From: an uncultured Flavobacteriaceae bacterium
GTDB taxonomy: Bacteria > Bacteroidota > Bacteroidia > Flavobacteriales > Flavobacteriaceae
Assembly (NCBI GenBank): GCA_943788095.1
Contig: CALSOZ010000007.1
Span: forward strand, 1-64,000
DNA: 64,000 nucleotides
Reading direction: 5' to 3'
Both the position numbers and the translations under genes were made by a program. This document shows positions 56,001 to 62,359 of the stretch, piece after piece (the stretch's first letter is position 1; every line of letters begins with the position of its first letter). Under the pieces are notes generated by a model. The model was not told where the DNA came from, ran no database searches, and was given only the letters and a program-made list of their open reading frames with translations.

Positions 56001-59000
56001 CAGTCCATGATCCATCACCATCAGAATCCCAAATCACATCAACATAATTAGTAGCACTCGCAGAGTTGATTTCATAATCCTCATCTTCACAAATTTGAGC
56101 ATCATTTCCAGCATCAACAACTGGCTTTGAAACAATTGTAATAGTGGTATTTGAACTCGATGGTATTGTACATGGAGCAATCGCGTTGGCTTCAAGGGTC
56201 AGAAAAATAGTTCCAGATTCATTAGCTTGAGAGGTATAGGTTGGATTACTAGTATTATCATTAGTAAAACTTCCTGTTCCACCACTACGGATCCAGCTAT
56301 AACTACTAGCATTGGTTCCTGTTCCAGGGATTGTAACGATATCTCCTTGGCAAATTGTTTGTGCAAGACCTGCGTTTGTGATTGGATTTTTTTGAATGGT
56401 TAAAACCATTGTATCGGAATCAGCTGCACAACCTGCCTGTGATGCTGTAACGGTAAAACTCACCGACCCCGATGATTTATCTCCTGGGCTGAGTGTATAT
56501 ATAGGATCTTCAACATTCACATTATCGAAACTACCTGATCCAGTTGAAGTCCACGTAATTAAATTTTCATTTGCTACCGTTGATTGTAATTGATAGGTGT
56601 TATTGCTTTCACAAATGGTCGCATCGCCACCCGCCACAGCTGATGGTGCTGCATTAATTGTGTAGAGCACAGAATCTGTATCATTTGAACCACAGCTATT
56701 CATAGGAGTAACATCTACAATAAGTGTTACTGTAGAATTTAAATCGCTTGCAGCAGGAACATAGATTGGATTTTGAACCGTAGGATCAATGAAAAAACCG
56801 TTTCCTGTTGCTGGATCGACCCTCCATAATATGGACTCAGCGTTTTGAATCGATGCCCCAATAATGTTTATGGGACCTTCACAGGCTAAACTGTCAGGAC
56901 CTGCATTAACTAGCGGTGCTTTTACGATATTTAAAATTAAATCATCTGAAATTGGTGCCGTACAAGGGCTATTCCCAGAAGTAGAAAGCGTCAAGGTAAC
57001 CGTACCATTTATAATATCAGATGCCCCTGGAATATATGTAGGCGTTAAAGAACTTAAATTCGTAAAGGTTCCATCTCCAGATCGAGTCCAAGCATATGTA
57101 CTTGGCACTCCATTCGTTACCGTCACTTGGCCAGGAGAAAATGTGTAATTAGAACCGTCACAAATGGTAGCCTCCACAGGCGCAATATCTACAACTGGAG
57201 GTGGAGTGATCAGAATGTCAACTGAATCTGTATCACTCGGACATGTATTTCCAGAAAAAGCTTCTAAGCTTAAAGTGATAGATCCTACAAAACTCAAATC
57301 GGCTACACTTGGTGTAAACACAGGTCTAAAAGGATCTGCTGCATTCAAAGTTCCCGTAATTCCAGCAGGTAAAGTCCAAACTAAGTTGGCTGCATCTGCA
57401 TTTAAAGTCCCACTAGCATCAATAGGCACATCGACTGTACCACATGTAATAACATCTGGACCTGCATTTGCAGTAGGAATCGCGTCTATATTAATGGTAA
57501 TTATATCTGAATAGGTTTGCGTACAAGGCCCTAATCCAGTGACTGTGAGTCTTAACGTTGCAAACCCAGTTGAAATATCAGCAGCACTTGGTGTATAAGT
57601 TGGGTTTAAAATATTCGGATCATTAAAATCTCCAGAGCCAACATCGTTTGACCACACGACAGAAGAGGTTTCGTAATTGATGACTGTGGACTGTAGTTGA
57701 ATGTGCGTCGATGGTGTTTCACAAATATCAAAAGCAGGACCGTCTGTAATGGAAATCACTGGCTCTGGCTGCATGGTCACTATCACCTGATTTGTTTCTG
57801 TACAACCGTTTGGTGTTGTTTCTGTTAAAATATAAGTAGTTGTAACTGTTGGTGTTACCAATGGGTTGGAGTTTGTAGATGTAAATCCTACAGGGATACT
57901 ACTCCAACTGTACGTGTTTCCTAGAACCGAAGCGGCTCCAACATTAATGGATTCAAATTCACAAATTGATGTATCCGAAATGACCTGAGCGTCTGGAAGC
58001 GGATCCGTTACAATTTCAAAAGTATCTTCAACAAAGCAACCTGTCGTGCTGTTTGTAATTCTATAGGTGAAAATTTGAGTGTTAACTTGGTTAAAATTTA
58101 AAGTTTTTAGATTCGAATTATCTATAGAAACTGATGGATTAACACTTAGGTTTGAATACCAGGCATAGGTGTGGTTCGCTATAAATGCTTCACCAAATGT
58201 TGCAGAATCTCCCAAACAAAACATTTGATTTGGGATATCAGTTATTGAAGGCGCAGGATTGACTACAATTTCCACTTCATTAGAAAATGCAGACGGACAA
58301 GTCCCATTTTGAACTTCTGCTCTAAATTTAGTGGTTTGAGTAAGAACTGAAACCGTGTAACTATTGGTTGTATTCGAGATACTTGTCCAGCTAGCTCCAT
58401 TATCAATGGACTCTTGCCATTGTGTTATGGTGCCTACTTCAGATGCTAAATTGATGACTCCACCAACATTATTTTCACAAATTGATGTAGTGGTAGTTGA
58501 AAGTACACCACCTTCACTAACTGGCGTAACCTCGACAAATGCAGGCGTTGAAAATTCTTCTGGCGCGGAGCCACTTTGCAACACGGCTCTGTAATATAAA
58601 TTTGAAGTGGTATTCACAACTGTATAGGTAGATCCTACATTACTTATCGGTAAAACACCGGATGTAAAATCAACCACTGGTGATGATTCCCATCTGATAA
58701 TACTTCCTGTCTGACCCGATAAAGTTAATACAGTAGAATTCGTTCCACTACAAACCGTTGTGGTCCCAGAAACACTTCCACCCACTGAAGTTGGAAAAAT
58801 AGTGACGGAAACTGAGGTTCTATTTACACTTTCACAACCACTAACATCAACTTGTGCTGCAAAATAATTTCCATTAACCAATGGAAATGATGTTGTATAT
58901 TGACTTCCTGCTACCGCTTGATTATACCAAACGGGTGTTCCAGAACTCGAAATTTGTAAATCTGAAATTGTCGCTGAATCCGATTCTAAAAATGATTGCG

Positions 59001-62000
59001 CATTCGCAATCGGTGCATTTGGAAGCGTTGGTTGGGCATCTATAATTATATTTAAGGAAGCTGAAGAAGTACAACCTAAAGAATTAGTGACAGTATAATT
59101 GTAAGTTCCCGATGGAAGACCGGTAATTGTGTAGCTTGAACCAGAATTAGTAATCGAAATATTATCACTCGTTCTTGTTAAAGTCCAATTTCCTGTTGAT
59201 GGCAAATCGGTCAAAGTCACAGAACCTGTAGAACTGGTACATGAAGGTTGAACAAGTGTTCCAACAACAGGCGCAGATTGTACGGGGATCGCATCGATGG
59301 TGACCGAATTTGTAACTGCAGAATCGCAAATACCATTAGAAACTGAAAACGTATAGGTTCCTGGATCTAAATTGTTTACTGTATAAGAAGTGGTTGAATT
59401 AGAATAAGTTGTACCGTCAAATAAATTCGTTAAGGTCCAATTTCCTGATGGTAAATTAGAAAGTGTCACAGTCCCTGTAGAAATAGAACAACTCGGATTT
59501 GTGACTGTTCCAACCGTTGGCGTTGCAGGAATATCATCAATAGTTACTGTAATTGCGGTTCGTAAACTTTCACACCCTAAACTATTTGTTTCACTAACAT
59601 AATAGGTGTTGGTTCCAACTGCCGTTGTATTAATAACTGGAGCCGTCACAGATCCAACACCCCCTGTGGCAACTAAATACCACTTTAAAGTTCCACTTGT
59701 TGAAGTGGTCGCAGTTAAAGGAGTTGCCGTATCATTTTTACAATAGGTAACCGAAGCAGATGGGACAGCTGGAGCGATTGGTACTGAATTTACATTTACT
59801 TGAACTTCAGATCGCGGGCCTTCACAACCATTAATGGATTCACTAACAAAATAGCTTGTTATTCCAAGTGTATTAACCGCAGGTGTAAGTGATGTCCCTA
59901 GAAAATTTCCAGCAGTAACTGCATCATACCATCGTGGGTTTGAAATTCCTGAAGTATTTAAAGCAGTTGCCACCTCATTTAGACAAAAGTTAACAACCGG
60001 TTCAACAACCGAAGGTGCGAATGGCGTTGGATTTACCTCAACCGTAATTTGAGAACGTGCACTTTCACAACCAAAAGCATTTGTTTGACTCACTTCATAG
60101 GTGACCGTTCCTGCGCTTGAAGTATCAGCCGTTGGCGCTGAGGACAATAAAGTTCCGTCAAAATTATACCAAACTAAACTATTTCCAGTATTTTGAGTTG
60201 CCGTTAAAGGTAAGCCTGTATCATTTAAGCAGTATTCGAGAGGACTGGTTACTGTTGGTGCTGGCGCATTTGGATTCACAGAAATGGTTACCGAATCTGT
60301 TAATGAAGCCGTACAATCAGAGTTGTTAACTGAAATAAGACTCATTTCGGGATCTACCAACGGATTGACTTCGGTAATAGTCGCTAAACCTGAACCATCT
60401 AAGACCACTGTTTGATTTGCACCAGAATTAATTGAGTAAACTACCGTTGCATTTGGCGATCCTGTTACTGTAAACAAAGCATCCTCGCCAGAACAAATTG
60501 AAGAAGGCCCACTTAAAGAAGCGGTTGGTGTTGGGTTTACATTAATAGTAATAGACGTTGTATCAGAACATCCACTTGCATCCGTCCCTGTTACTGTGTA
60601 CGTAGTGTTCGATGTTGGAAAGACCGAAATTGTTGGAGTCGTTTGACCGCCTGGGCTCCATACATAAGACACGGCTCCTGCTGCGGTTAATGTTGTGCTA
60701 TCTCCTGTACAAATCGTATCATCTCCAGATATTGAAATGACTGGAACGACATTGACTTCGACTTGCACTTCTGCTCTAAGACTTTCACATCCATTTATTG
60801 TTTGGCTTACATAATATGAAAAACTTCCTGGGTTAGTCGAGTCTGGAACTGGCACTTGCGATAGTGGCGATCCACTCGTTGATGCCAAATACCATTTTAA
60901 ATCTGTGCCTGTTGCAGAAAGTGCAGACGTAATATCTCCTTGACAATACGTTACAGGACTTATAAAAGTTGGTGCTGAAGGAATCGGTTCAACGATCAAA
61001 GTTTCTGTAGTCGATATTAAATTGACGCAATTTGTATTCGCAACTTTGACTATGCTAACCGTTCGATCGGCCAAAGCATTTAATATAGGGAGACTAAAAG
61101 TCCCTGAGCTATTTAAAGTGATATCTGTATCAGCTCCTGAATCTAATTTATAGGTTACGACCGCATCTGGCGTTCCTGAAAATATAAATTGAGTGTCACT
61201 TCCAGAACAAACAGATCCATTGGAAGAGACTGAAGCAGTGGGCACTGGACTCACCTCCACTTGAACCGAAGCAGACGCTAAACAACCGTTTGAATCTTCT
61301 CCAGTAACAATATAGTTTGTTGATGCCGATGGCGTCACATCTAATGCTGCTACATTTGTAAAACCAATTCCCCAATCATATCTTAGGGCTCCACTAGCGG
61401 TTAATGTGGTTGTTTGACCTTCACATACAACAAGGTCTCCAGTAATACCAATTGTTGGCAGACTATTGACCGTTACTGAAAAAGATGCAGAGCTAGAGCA
61501 TCCATTTGCATCAGTTCCTATGACAGTATATATTGTATCAGATGTTGGGGAAACCGAAAGGGTTGGAGTCGTTTGACCTCCAGGACTCCAAACATAAGAA
61601 ACACCTCCTGATGGCGTGAGTGTTGTGGATTCTCCAAAACATATTGAATTATTTCCAGTAATACCAATTGTTGGCAGACTATTGACCGTTACTGTAGAAT
61701 TTGCAGAAATTGTAATGCCATCATCATCGGTAATGACACATCGATAGACAGCAGAATCTAATAAAACGGAAGATGCAATATTTAAAACATTCGTTGTTTC
61801 TGCGGTCATATCAACGCCATCTTTTTGCCATTGATAGTTTAAAACACCATTTCCATTGGAAACCACAGATAAGGATATCGCTTCTCCAAGACAAACATTG
61901 ACGACTGATTGTGGCTGTGTCGCGATCGTTGGAACAATTAATAAATCGGATGAATATAGTGCGAATGTAGAATCTTCGTTTTCGACACCGTCATAACTCT

Positions 62001-62073
62001 TAGAAAAGACATTAAGTGATATCGTTAATATTGATGTTAAAAGTAATAATCTTATTAAATTAAATTTGTTCAT
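41017..62073 (-). CDS. giant secreted Ig/PKD-like repeat adhesin with T9SS type-B (gliding-motility-associated) C-terminal domain
   Basis: Single uninterrupted ORF. Signal peptide MNKFNLIRLLLLTSILTISLNVFSKS if the ATG at 62073 is used (ORF track starts at 62097). Long Ig/PKD-like arrays; SprB-like repeat VSCTGENDGSISIDIRGG; PKD segment VWDFGDNSPFKVFFN; C-terminus MTPTAFSPNNDGINDLFRAS...FVYDNWGNIVYEI...NGNYKYFVIATTIEG...KTGQLMLIK. Confidence 0.93.
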   Translation of the reverse strand: MNKFNLIRLLLLTSILTISLNVFSKSYDGVENEDSTFALYSSDLLIVPTIATQPQSVVNVCLGEAISLSVVSNGNGVLNYQWQKDGVDMTAETTNVLNIASSVLLDSAVYRCVITDDDGITISANSTVTVNSLPTIGITGNNSICFGESTTLTPSGGVSYVWSPGGQTTPTLSVSPTSDTIYTVIGTDANGCSSSASFSVTVNSLPTIGITGDLVVCEGQTTTLTASGALRYDWGIGFTNVAALDVTPSASTNYIVTGEDSNGCLASASVQVEVSPVPTASVSSNGSVCSGSDTQFIFSGTPDAVVTYKLDSGADTDITLNSSGTFSLPILNALADRTVSIVKVANTNCVNLISTTETLIVEPIPSAPTFISPVTYCQGDITSALSATGTDLKWYLASTSGSPLSQVPVPDSTNPGSFSYYVSQTINGCESLRAEVQVEVNVVPVISISGDDTICTGDSTTLTAAGAVSYVWSPGGQTTPTISVFPTSNTTYTVTGTDASGCSDTTSITINVNPTPTASLSGPSSICSGEDALFTVTGSPNATVVYSINSGANQTVVLDGSGLATITEVNPLVDPEMSLISVNNSDCTASLTDSVTISVNPNAPAPTVTSPLEYCLNDTGLPLTATQNTGNSLVWYNFDGTLLSSAPTADTSSAGTVTYEVSQTNAFGCESARSQITVEVNPTPFAPSVVEPVVNFCLNEVATALNTSGISNPRWYDAVTAGNFLGTSLTPAVNTLGITSYFVSESINGCEGPRSEVQVNVNSVPIAPAVPSASVTYCKNDTATPLTATTSTSGTLKWYLVATGGVGSVTAPVINTTAVGTNTYYVSETNSLGCESLRTAITVTIDDIPATPTVGTVTNPSCSISTGTVTLSNLPSGNWTLTNLFDGTTYSNSTTSYTVNNLDPGTYTFSVSNGICDSAVTNSVTIDAIPVQSAPVVGTLVQPSCTSSTGSVTLTDLPSTGNWTLTRTSDNISITNSGSSYTITGLPSGTYNYTVTNSLGCTSSASLNIIIDAQPTLPNAPIANAQSFLESDSATISDLQISSSGTPVWYNQAVAGSQYTTSFPLVNGNYFAAQVDVSGCESVNRTSVSVTIFPTSVGGSVSGTTTVCSGTNSTVLTLSGQTGSIIRWESSPVVDFTSGVLPISNVGSTYTVVNTTSNLYYRAVLQSGSAPEEFSTPAFVEVTPVSEGGVLSTTTTSICENNVGGVINLASEVGTITQWQESIDNGASWTSISNTTNSYTVSVLTQTTKFRAEVQNGTCPSAFSNEVEIVVNPAPSITDIPNQMFCLGDSATFGEAFIANHTYAWYSNLSVNPSVSIDNSNLKTLNFNQVNTQIFTYRITNSTTGCFVEDTFEIVTDPLPDAQVISDTSICEFESINVGAASVLGNTYSWSSIPVGFTSTNSNPLVTPTVTTTYILTETTPNGCTETNQVIVTMQPEPVISITDGPAFDICETPSTHIQLQSTVINYETSSVVWSNDVGSGDFNDPNILNPTYTPSAADISTGFATLRLTVTGLGPCTQTYSDIITINIDAIPTANAGPDVITCGTVDVPIDASGTLNADAANLVWTLPAGITGTLNAADPFRPVFTPSVADLSFVGSITLSLEAFSGNTCPSDTDSVDILITPPPVVDIAPVEATICDGSNYTFSPGQVTVTNGVPSTYAWTRSGDGTFTNLSSLTPTYIPGASDIINGTVTLTLSTSGNSPCTAPISDDLILNIVKAPLVNAGPDSLACEGPINIIGASIQNAESILWRVDPATGNGFFIDPTVQNPIYVPAASDLNSTVTLIVDVTPMNSCGSNDTDSVLYTINAAPSAVAGGDATICESNNTYQLQSTVANENLITWTSTGSGSFDNVNVEDPIYTLSPGDKSSGSVSFTVTASQAGCAADSDTMVLTIQKNPITNAGLAQTICQGDIVTIPGTGTNASSYSWIRSGGTGSFTNDNTSNPTYTSQANESGTIFLTLEANAIAPCTIPSSSNTTITIVSKPVVDAGNDAQICEDEDYEINSASATNYVDVIWDSDGDGSWTGANTLSPIYSPGDNDKSSGSVILTIRGTKNFPCNADAVDQMKLTINKIPEITFINPNVNLCVDTPNFPITNIVLDHYDTLLWETSGTGNFGGLETTETPTYFPQPADYELGVVTLTLTASRTPLNCNSSTQDTITLNFIEKPTVDAGPPIVSLCEGALAPSFYVTNQATAIDYSTVTWSSSGTGTWSTANPNNLLETYTPSATDYDTGFVILTLEANSNAPCVGLVTDTIQLDLQKLPVITVPPTTSICIDQNTFGIGGVSIAPATAYDINSIVWKTTGTGVFTASANPLNPIYNPSNADLAAGNVTLTITVDSVAPCAIEVTESFNLLFQVLPVADAGVDLTECDLPFQITTASFDTTTVNNLVWSNGAGDGTFDSDIVNIIDPIYNPGTGDLANGSVTLTLTAVALDPCTADEVTSMVVSFVDSPTVVVVTPQAPICEDETNVAVVGTTITDADSFIWTSTTGTGTTIANPTNLSPIITPSTTDINNGYIDLTLTVTPNAPCGAAVVEVVRIPVQESPILFPGVSQNICEGAIISTIDATETNVTNLVWTNNGGDGTFTASINNITTEYTPGPNEIANGLVELVVTADAIAPCVGTISELITHTITRNPVVTLTTNEDTICESQGSYTIPTGTVSIDNESSVDTFGWTSSGSGTLLVANTLTPSYEPSSADIGTGFVNLIFTLNPTAPCSTQIIETFKLNIDPLATINFTDDGFFCEGVDKPLTATFTNHNASTINWTIISGTGTISAGNTASPTYEPGADSDTVVIQISVDGITPCDEPTTQQFTMNVIKTPVVSMTTLTDTVCSSQSKYNLTGNSVEDPTNNTINWTRVNPVGTGDFSNPTDLNPSYTFNAADIANGFVTLRLTATSNAPCSSTDFEEITITIDQAPNATISSLGAVCAEEPYTATALNLDGNTLAWTEINGNHGTFINANSDTATFNQFPGNEDDFEIQLTSTSTATCAPFVQTLLVVVQPKPTVDVVDSVQEVCSSEPFVISGVTATDYASILWTVDGTGSSAGFSNPTELNPTFTPTNPQILAGQVVLKVTALAKADCGNAFDVSDTITLNFDPELTVSFTAPTSICEDDTIALVGLAPDSSSISWSTSSTTSTSGFADPTNLNTIYTPSALDLSLGRVTLTLTGVSNTNCPDATYDLEVLIEKNPIAEAGGPISICEGTISYQVNDAFAYNYDNSVSTNINWSLTGPATIQAGTQNDLNPIIVPTLGATGDIILTLTVNGFDSCNTTDTDTKTITITPSPLVVVPTSRTICEGETLTLTSSEISASNYASVLWTSSNGLGTFTPNNDLATIYTPAAGQTGTVDLILTASSTNGSCSSDSSPVQLEIIAKPVVNAGVDATICVTETYTVVGASVLNEFTYTWSVTGPAQILSGESTTTPVIASDAGATGTAVVTLTAVGTGACPVSITDSFNLEINPSPVVDAGVDAILCEGTASYQLVGSVVDAVASTTYFWTTSNGSGTLQTTADPLQPIYIPGPTDFNSATGFKDIQFDLTATSTNGCASSTDSMVLTIYANPIVSAGTDIFDVCEDTDVILSSATASNYSSITWSTSGNGTFDYSSSLINPIYSLGSDDTTSVTLTLSAMPNAACSQVPVLDTMTIYINQDTTLTASTNEISMCGATFTLPDLIDVSNATSILWTNITGASGTPGVLTNVNSETPSFTPSADEIANGFVLLRVETIPEAGCTTVLTETITVNLQPKLEVEAGASLLFCDGEDIIVSGNGASTSNASTFTWSHDGTGSIEASTVNTLTPKYNPGISETGVITLTLTATSIAPCTGAVFDTMTVTIQSQPTVTVGADFTVCESSNINIVNTTETNANTIIWTSSQNSDGSSSGAYVSGIFTNDAILNPSYTPSQDDIDLGYVYLTIRVSNIACGTFVTDVLKVTIADGVGVFAGVNATVCESDTSYALLDATSNATSVTWISSENSNGTSSGTYLPGSFTDPTAVNPEYNPSIDDINRGYVYLTITGSGNSSCPVNSSFMLLNIIKDPTVSAIDISTCVSTTTGITLNGSGTNYDTLTWSIIDGPGSVINDVYFSGLGTDIPSNVVTRLRLVATPLGVCADNAIQEITVTTQALPSVEAGDNGAICYIPGTAIAPFTILGTDVTNASSVSWTTSGSLSGNFNLGNPVVYESFSNSCTPEVLTLTADGVGACSTESVSDSVTLTINCTIPNLGAISGLNTICQGNLGVVYTVPVNSNVITYDWQVPTGATIVSGQGTNSISVDYGPTAVSGNVSVNGVNGCGSGPSSTLPITISELPTTSIVSGTQTVCEGSTHVYTTTVIPNTNSYLWTLPDGSTISTLTNTISIAFAASATSGNLSVQGNNSCGLGASSAALPITVQSQPTLTSTLTPPSICSDETFEYVPTSALASTTYSWTRAVISGISNTAGSGTGIISEVLTNTSSVTIPVNYIITLTSEDGCSDSETITVDVDPNPILTSATPVAAICSGDQFNHTLTSNVTGSINWTRASVTGITEPGSSGVDTISEVLTNVTTAPITVVYSALLPANLAGCTGDPITFDVVVNPEPNVDQPIAQNLCVGEILNVDFDTTNTGGISGYTWANNNPSIGLPSTGSGDISGITMTNTSSVSQIANIVVTPTFDNEGISCTGPTKTFTITINPAAQVNSISSEVVCNGDSTTSIIFTTSNSSGATSYSWTNDNTSIGLVASGSTDIGSFVATNSSTIPQVATIVVTPTYTFNGKDCAGSPETFTITVNPSAQINQPTSLLLCEGEIVPTINFTTLNTVGTTTYNWTNDNVNIGIATANGTGDISSFTALNSTGTPQVATITVTPTFDHGGLSCTGPSKTFTITVNPSAQVDPIGSSTVCAGDLISAINFSTLTTLGTTTYSWTNSNTTIGSILAAGTGNIAPFTAINTSTIPQVANITVTPTFTYNGQVCSGNPETFSITVNPTAEVDQPSNEVFCESDVAVINFNTSNTVGTTTYEWTNSNTAIGLTAVSGVGSSITFSTTNTGTTPITSTIQVTPTFSFNGVDCEGPNKVFTITVNPNANMIAPTSQTLCEGDSTVVTFNTLNSVGTTTYAWTNNTPSIGIPTSGTSDISTFTAINTSNSPIVASLSVTPTYTHNGQSCTGAVENFTITVNPSAQVNQPVSLVFCDGDSVGSTSFSSSNTMGTTTYSWTNDNLSTGLNISSGTGDVPTFTATNSGTAPVVSTITVTPFYDNGGVICTGPSETYTITVNPVAQVNAQAPQTVCNGDSTSLTFTTVNTVGLTTYTWSNSNTSIGLPASGTGSIPTFIASNLTGTPVVANITVTPNFTNDGLSCSGPSETITITVNPSGQVVQPVSEVVCNGDTTSVVNFTTNNTIGTTTFSWTNSNPSIGLGASGTGPIPSFVASNTTNATAIGTITVTPSYEFGGESCEGVSKTFTITVNPESELIQPLAQVICDGDAFFYNFNSNNTGGTTTYAWTNNNIAIGLGASGVGNIPSFTATNSGLIPSVATIQVTPTFSNGGVSCVGSILTFSITVNPSADVVLPTSVTVCNTDSTPSVNFVSANNSGATTYEWNNNNPSIGLAASGIGNIPSFIAVNNGNIPVVASIVVTPVYNYAGVSCSGLPKTFTITVNPTAELNVPISQVLCNGENTNLVSFSSNNLGGTTTYTWENNNSTIGLVANGTDNIGSFTAVNTGFSPIVATITVTPTYTNDSVSCVGATETFTITVNPSAHVIQPIDQTICTAGLTTEINFNTLNTLGTTTYTWTNNNTSTGLGASGSGTILPFTALNTGLSPNVSTITVTPIFTYDGEACNGTSKEFLITVNPVLDINPPADQSLCDGMTTAAVNFSSNNTGGTVNYSWINNNTSIGLAPSGSGNILPFIAVNSGATLQTATITVTASYSNAGQTCDSTETFLISVSPSPVATISGLNNYLVCENDTPPFITFEGSNGTAPYTFTYQINSDPVQQVVSSGTSNTATISVSTINSGTNVITLLSVSDSSIPTACTSTNITLPNEAFVDVQEQGTIIPQDSSTVSQVVCQDTAIAPIVFDIGGSATSAFVTGLPSGLTPSFDSALNLLTISGSPTSSGTFNYVVNTAGSTNGCNSTYGGTIIVNSNDVITELTPTTIDQELCECDTLAPISYNLGGGATGGDVQFTPRMPVGITWSIASNILTISGASCEIGTFNYTVNSFGICSADTYGGTIEIKENSIISLVSGNPDPIVCEGSAFASPIQYAISPTTATLVMTPTIPGVTFNPTTGIISGAPTQSGVYNYSISSGTGCSNTMTGVITVNPDQDISFISTNNTQITCQNSPIDPVVFLVSPGVDDVTISPALPQGVNYAVNSGIITISGTPTNFMSVAQNFIVTTIGSCGISKSESFTLEVRQEATITVTSDVSTINQAICQSGSIEPITFTIGGGATGIETVNLPDNLVLDYDAGTGVYTVSGTPVGFGTFNFNIVTTGCVATQLFSVTNINTNVSIELTSAVGTDDQLLCQSNFSAPITPIVYTLTGATGVTVTGLPIGINPVFDVTTGQLVISGTPIESGEFNYAITTLPCARIKTGVIKVSTPIAFFDEQVTQVSCTGENDGSISIDIRGGASVGGLYAIKWSGPNGFQQNQATITGLEPGVYTISGTDSLGCAIPTKSYVIADVQPVEISLLSTSNVTCNGSLGCADFDFTGGTGIYTSFLLEYLDPSSETLTPITVANNNYFNICDLRAGLYYLTIEDSNSCTSVPYLFTIFDYSSLTIESVELDDSLCADAPGNVRIKVASLDPSLAFYYNNVLVPHLYLGDSMYELAINNPTAPSGIIKVKNDQDCWNTISVSTPIESPGFEYTSLNFVTYNAIDVNESIEFTNTVDLNNIPAEYDYIVWDFGDNSPFKVFFNPEDTVPNSDGDSFKTVFHSYTIDGVYTVTLTVFNSLGCSRVETQIISVGRGANIMTPTAFSPNNDGINDLFRASLIGFTEVSMFVYDNWGNIVYEITSEVNALDPDWGWNGLEKGNEEPINGNYKYFVIATTIEGEVVEKTGQLMLIK
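42420..44060 (-). repeat. about 6 tandem putative-Ig domains near the C-terminus of the giant adhesin
   Basis: Repeated pattern xxQxxCQxxxIxPIxFxxGGxATxxxVTGLPxGLxxxxxxxxLTISGTPTxSGTFNYxVxTxGC. Confidence 0.8.
44340..48410 (-). repeat. tandem array of about 14 PKD-like domains (95-97 aa, about 290 bp each) in the giant adhesin
   Basis: Repeated pattern QPxSxxVCNGD...NFTTxNTxGTTTYxWTNxNxSIGLxASGTGxIPSFxAxNxxxxPxVATITVTPTYxxxGxSCxGPxxTFTITVNP; 14 units counted by eye. Confidence 0.88.
49450..57790 (-). repeat. tandem array of about 30 Ig/PKD-like domains (85-100 aa) in the giant adhesin
   Basis: Repeated pattern xPxVxAGxDxxICE...WTSSGTGTFxxxxxLxPxYxPSxxDxxxGxVTLTLTAxxxAPCxxxxxDxxxLxI; about 30 units counted by eye. 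Confidence 0.85.
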
Positions 62074-62359
62074 TATTTTAGAATAAAGATTAATCAATTG
62101 TAAATATTAACAAATATAAATAAATTGTTCATAAGTCTCATAAATTTGGGTGATTATATACGAAATAGGAGGTGCGAATTGATAAAAATATTGAATTTTA
62201 CCTCAAAAAAAAGTAAAGAAATAACTTTCGGAAGCTTAAACAAGAAATTTAGTTTTTATTACTGAAAATCGATTACTTGAAATATAATCGTAATTAAATT
62301 GAATTTAATTCGCTATAAGTTATTAATTTTGTTTAAATTTTTTAAATAATAAATTAAAC

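Noticed and set aside
42201-60329. Many + strand and out-of-frame ORFs (60-116 aa) with TVIV/PVPL/APKP-rich translations inside the giant gene
   Set aside because: They are antisense or frame-shadow ORFs produced by the codon pattern of the Thr/Val/Ser-rich repeats; they recur at the repeat period and carry no independent coding evidence.
62111-62118. TATATTTG upstream of the giant adhesin as its promoter
   Set aside because: The -7 motif is present on the minus strand, but I found no TTG element at the expected 19-20 nt spacing, so I did not call it.
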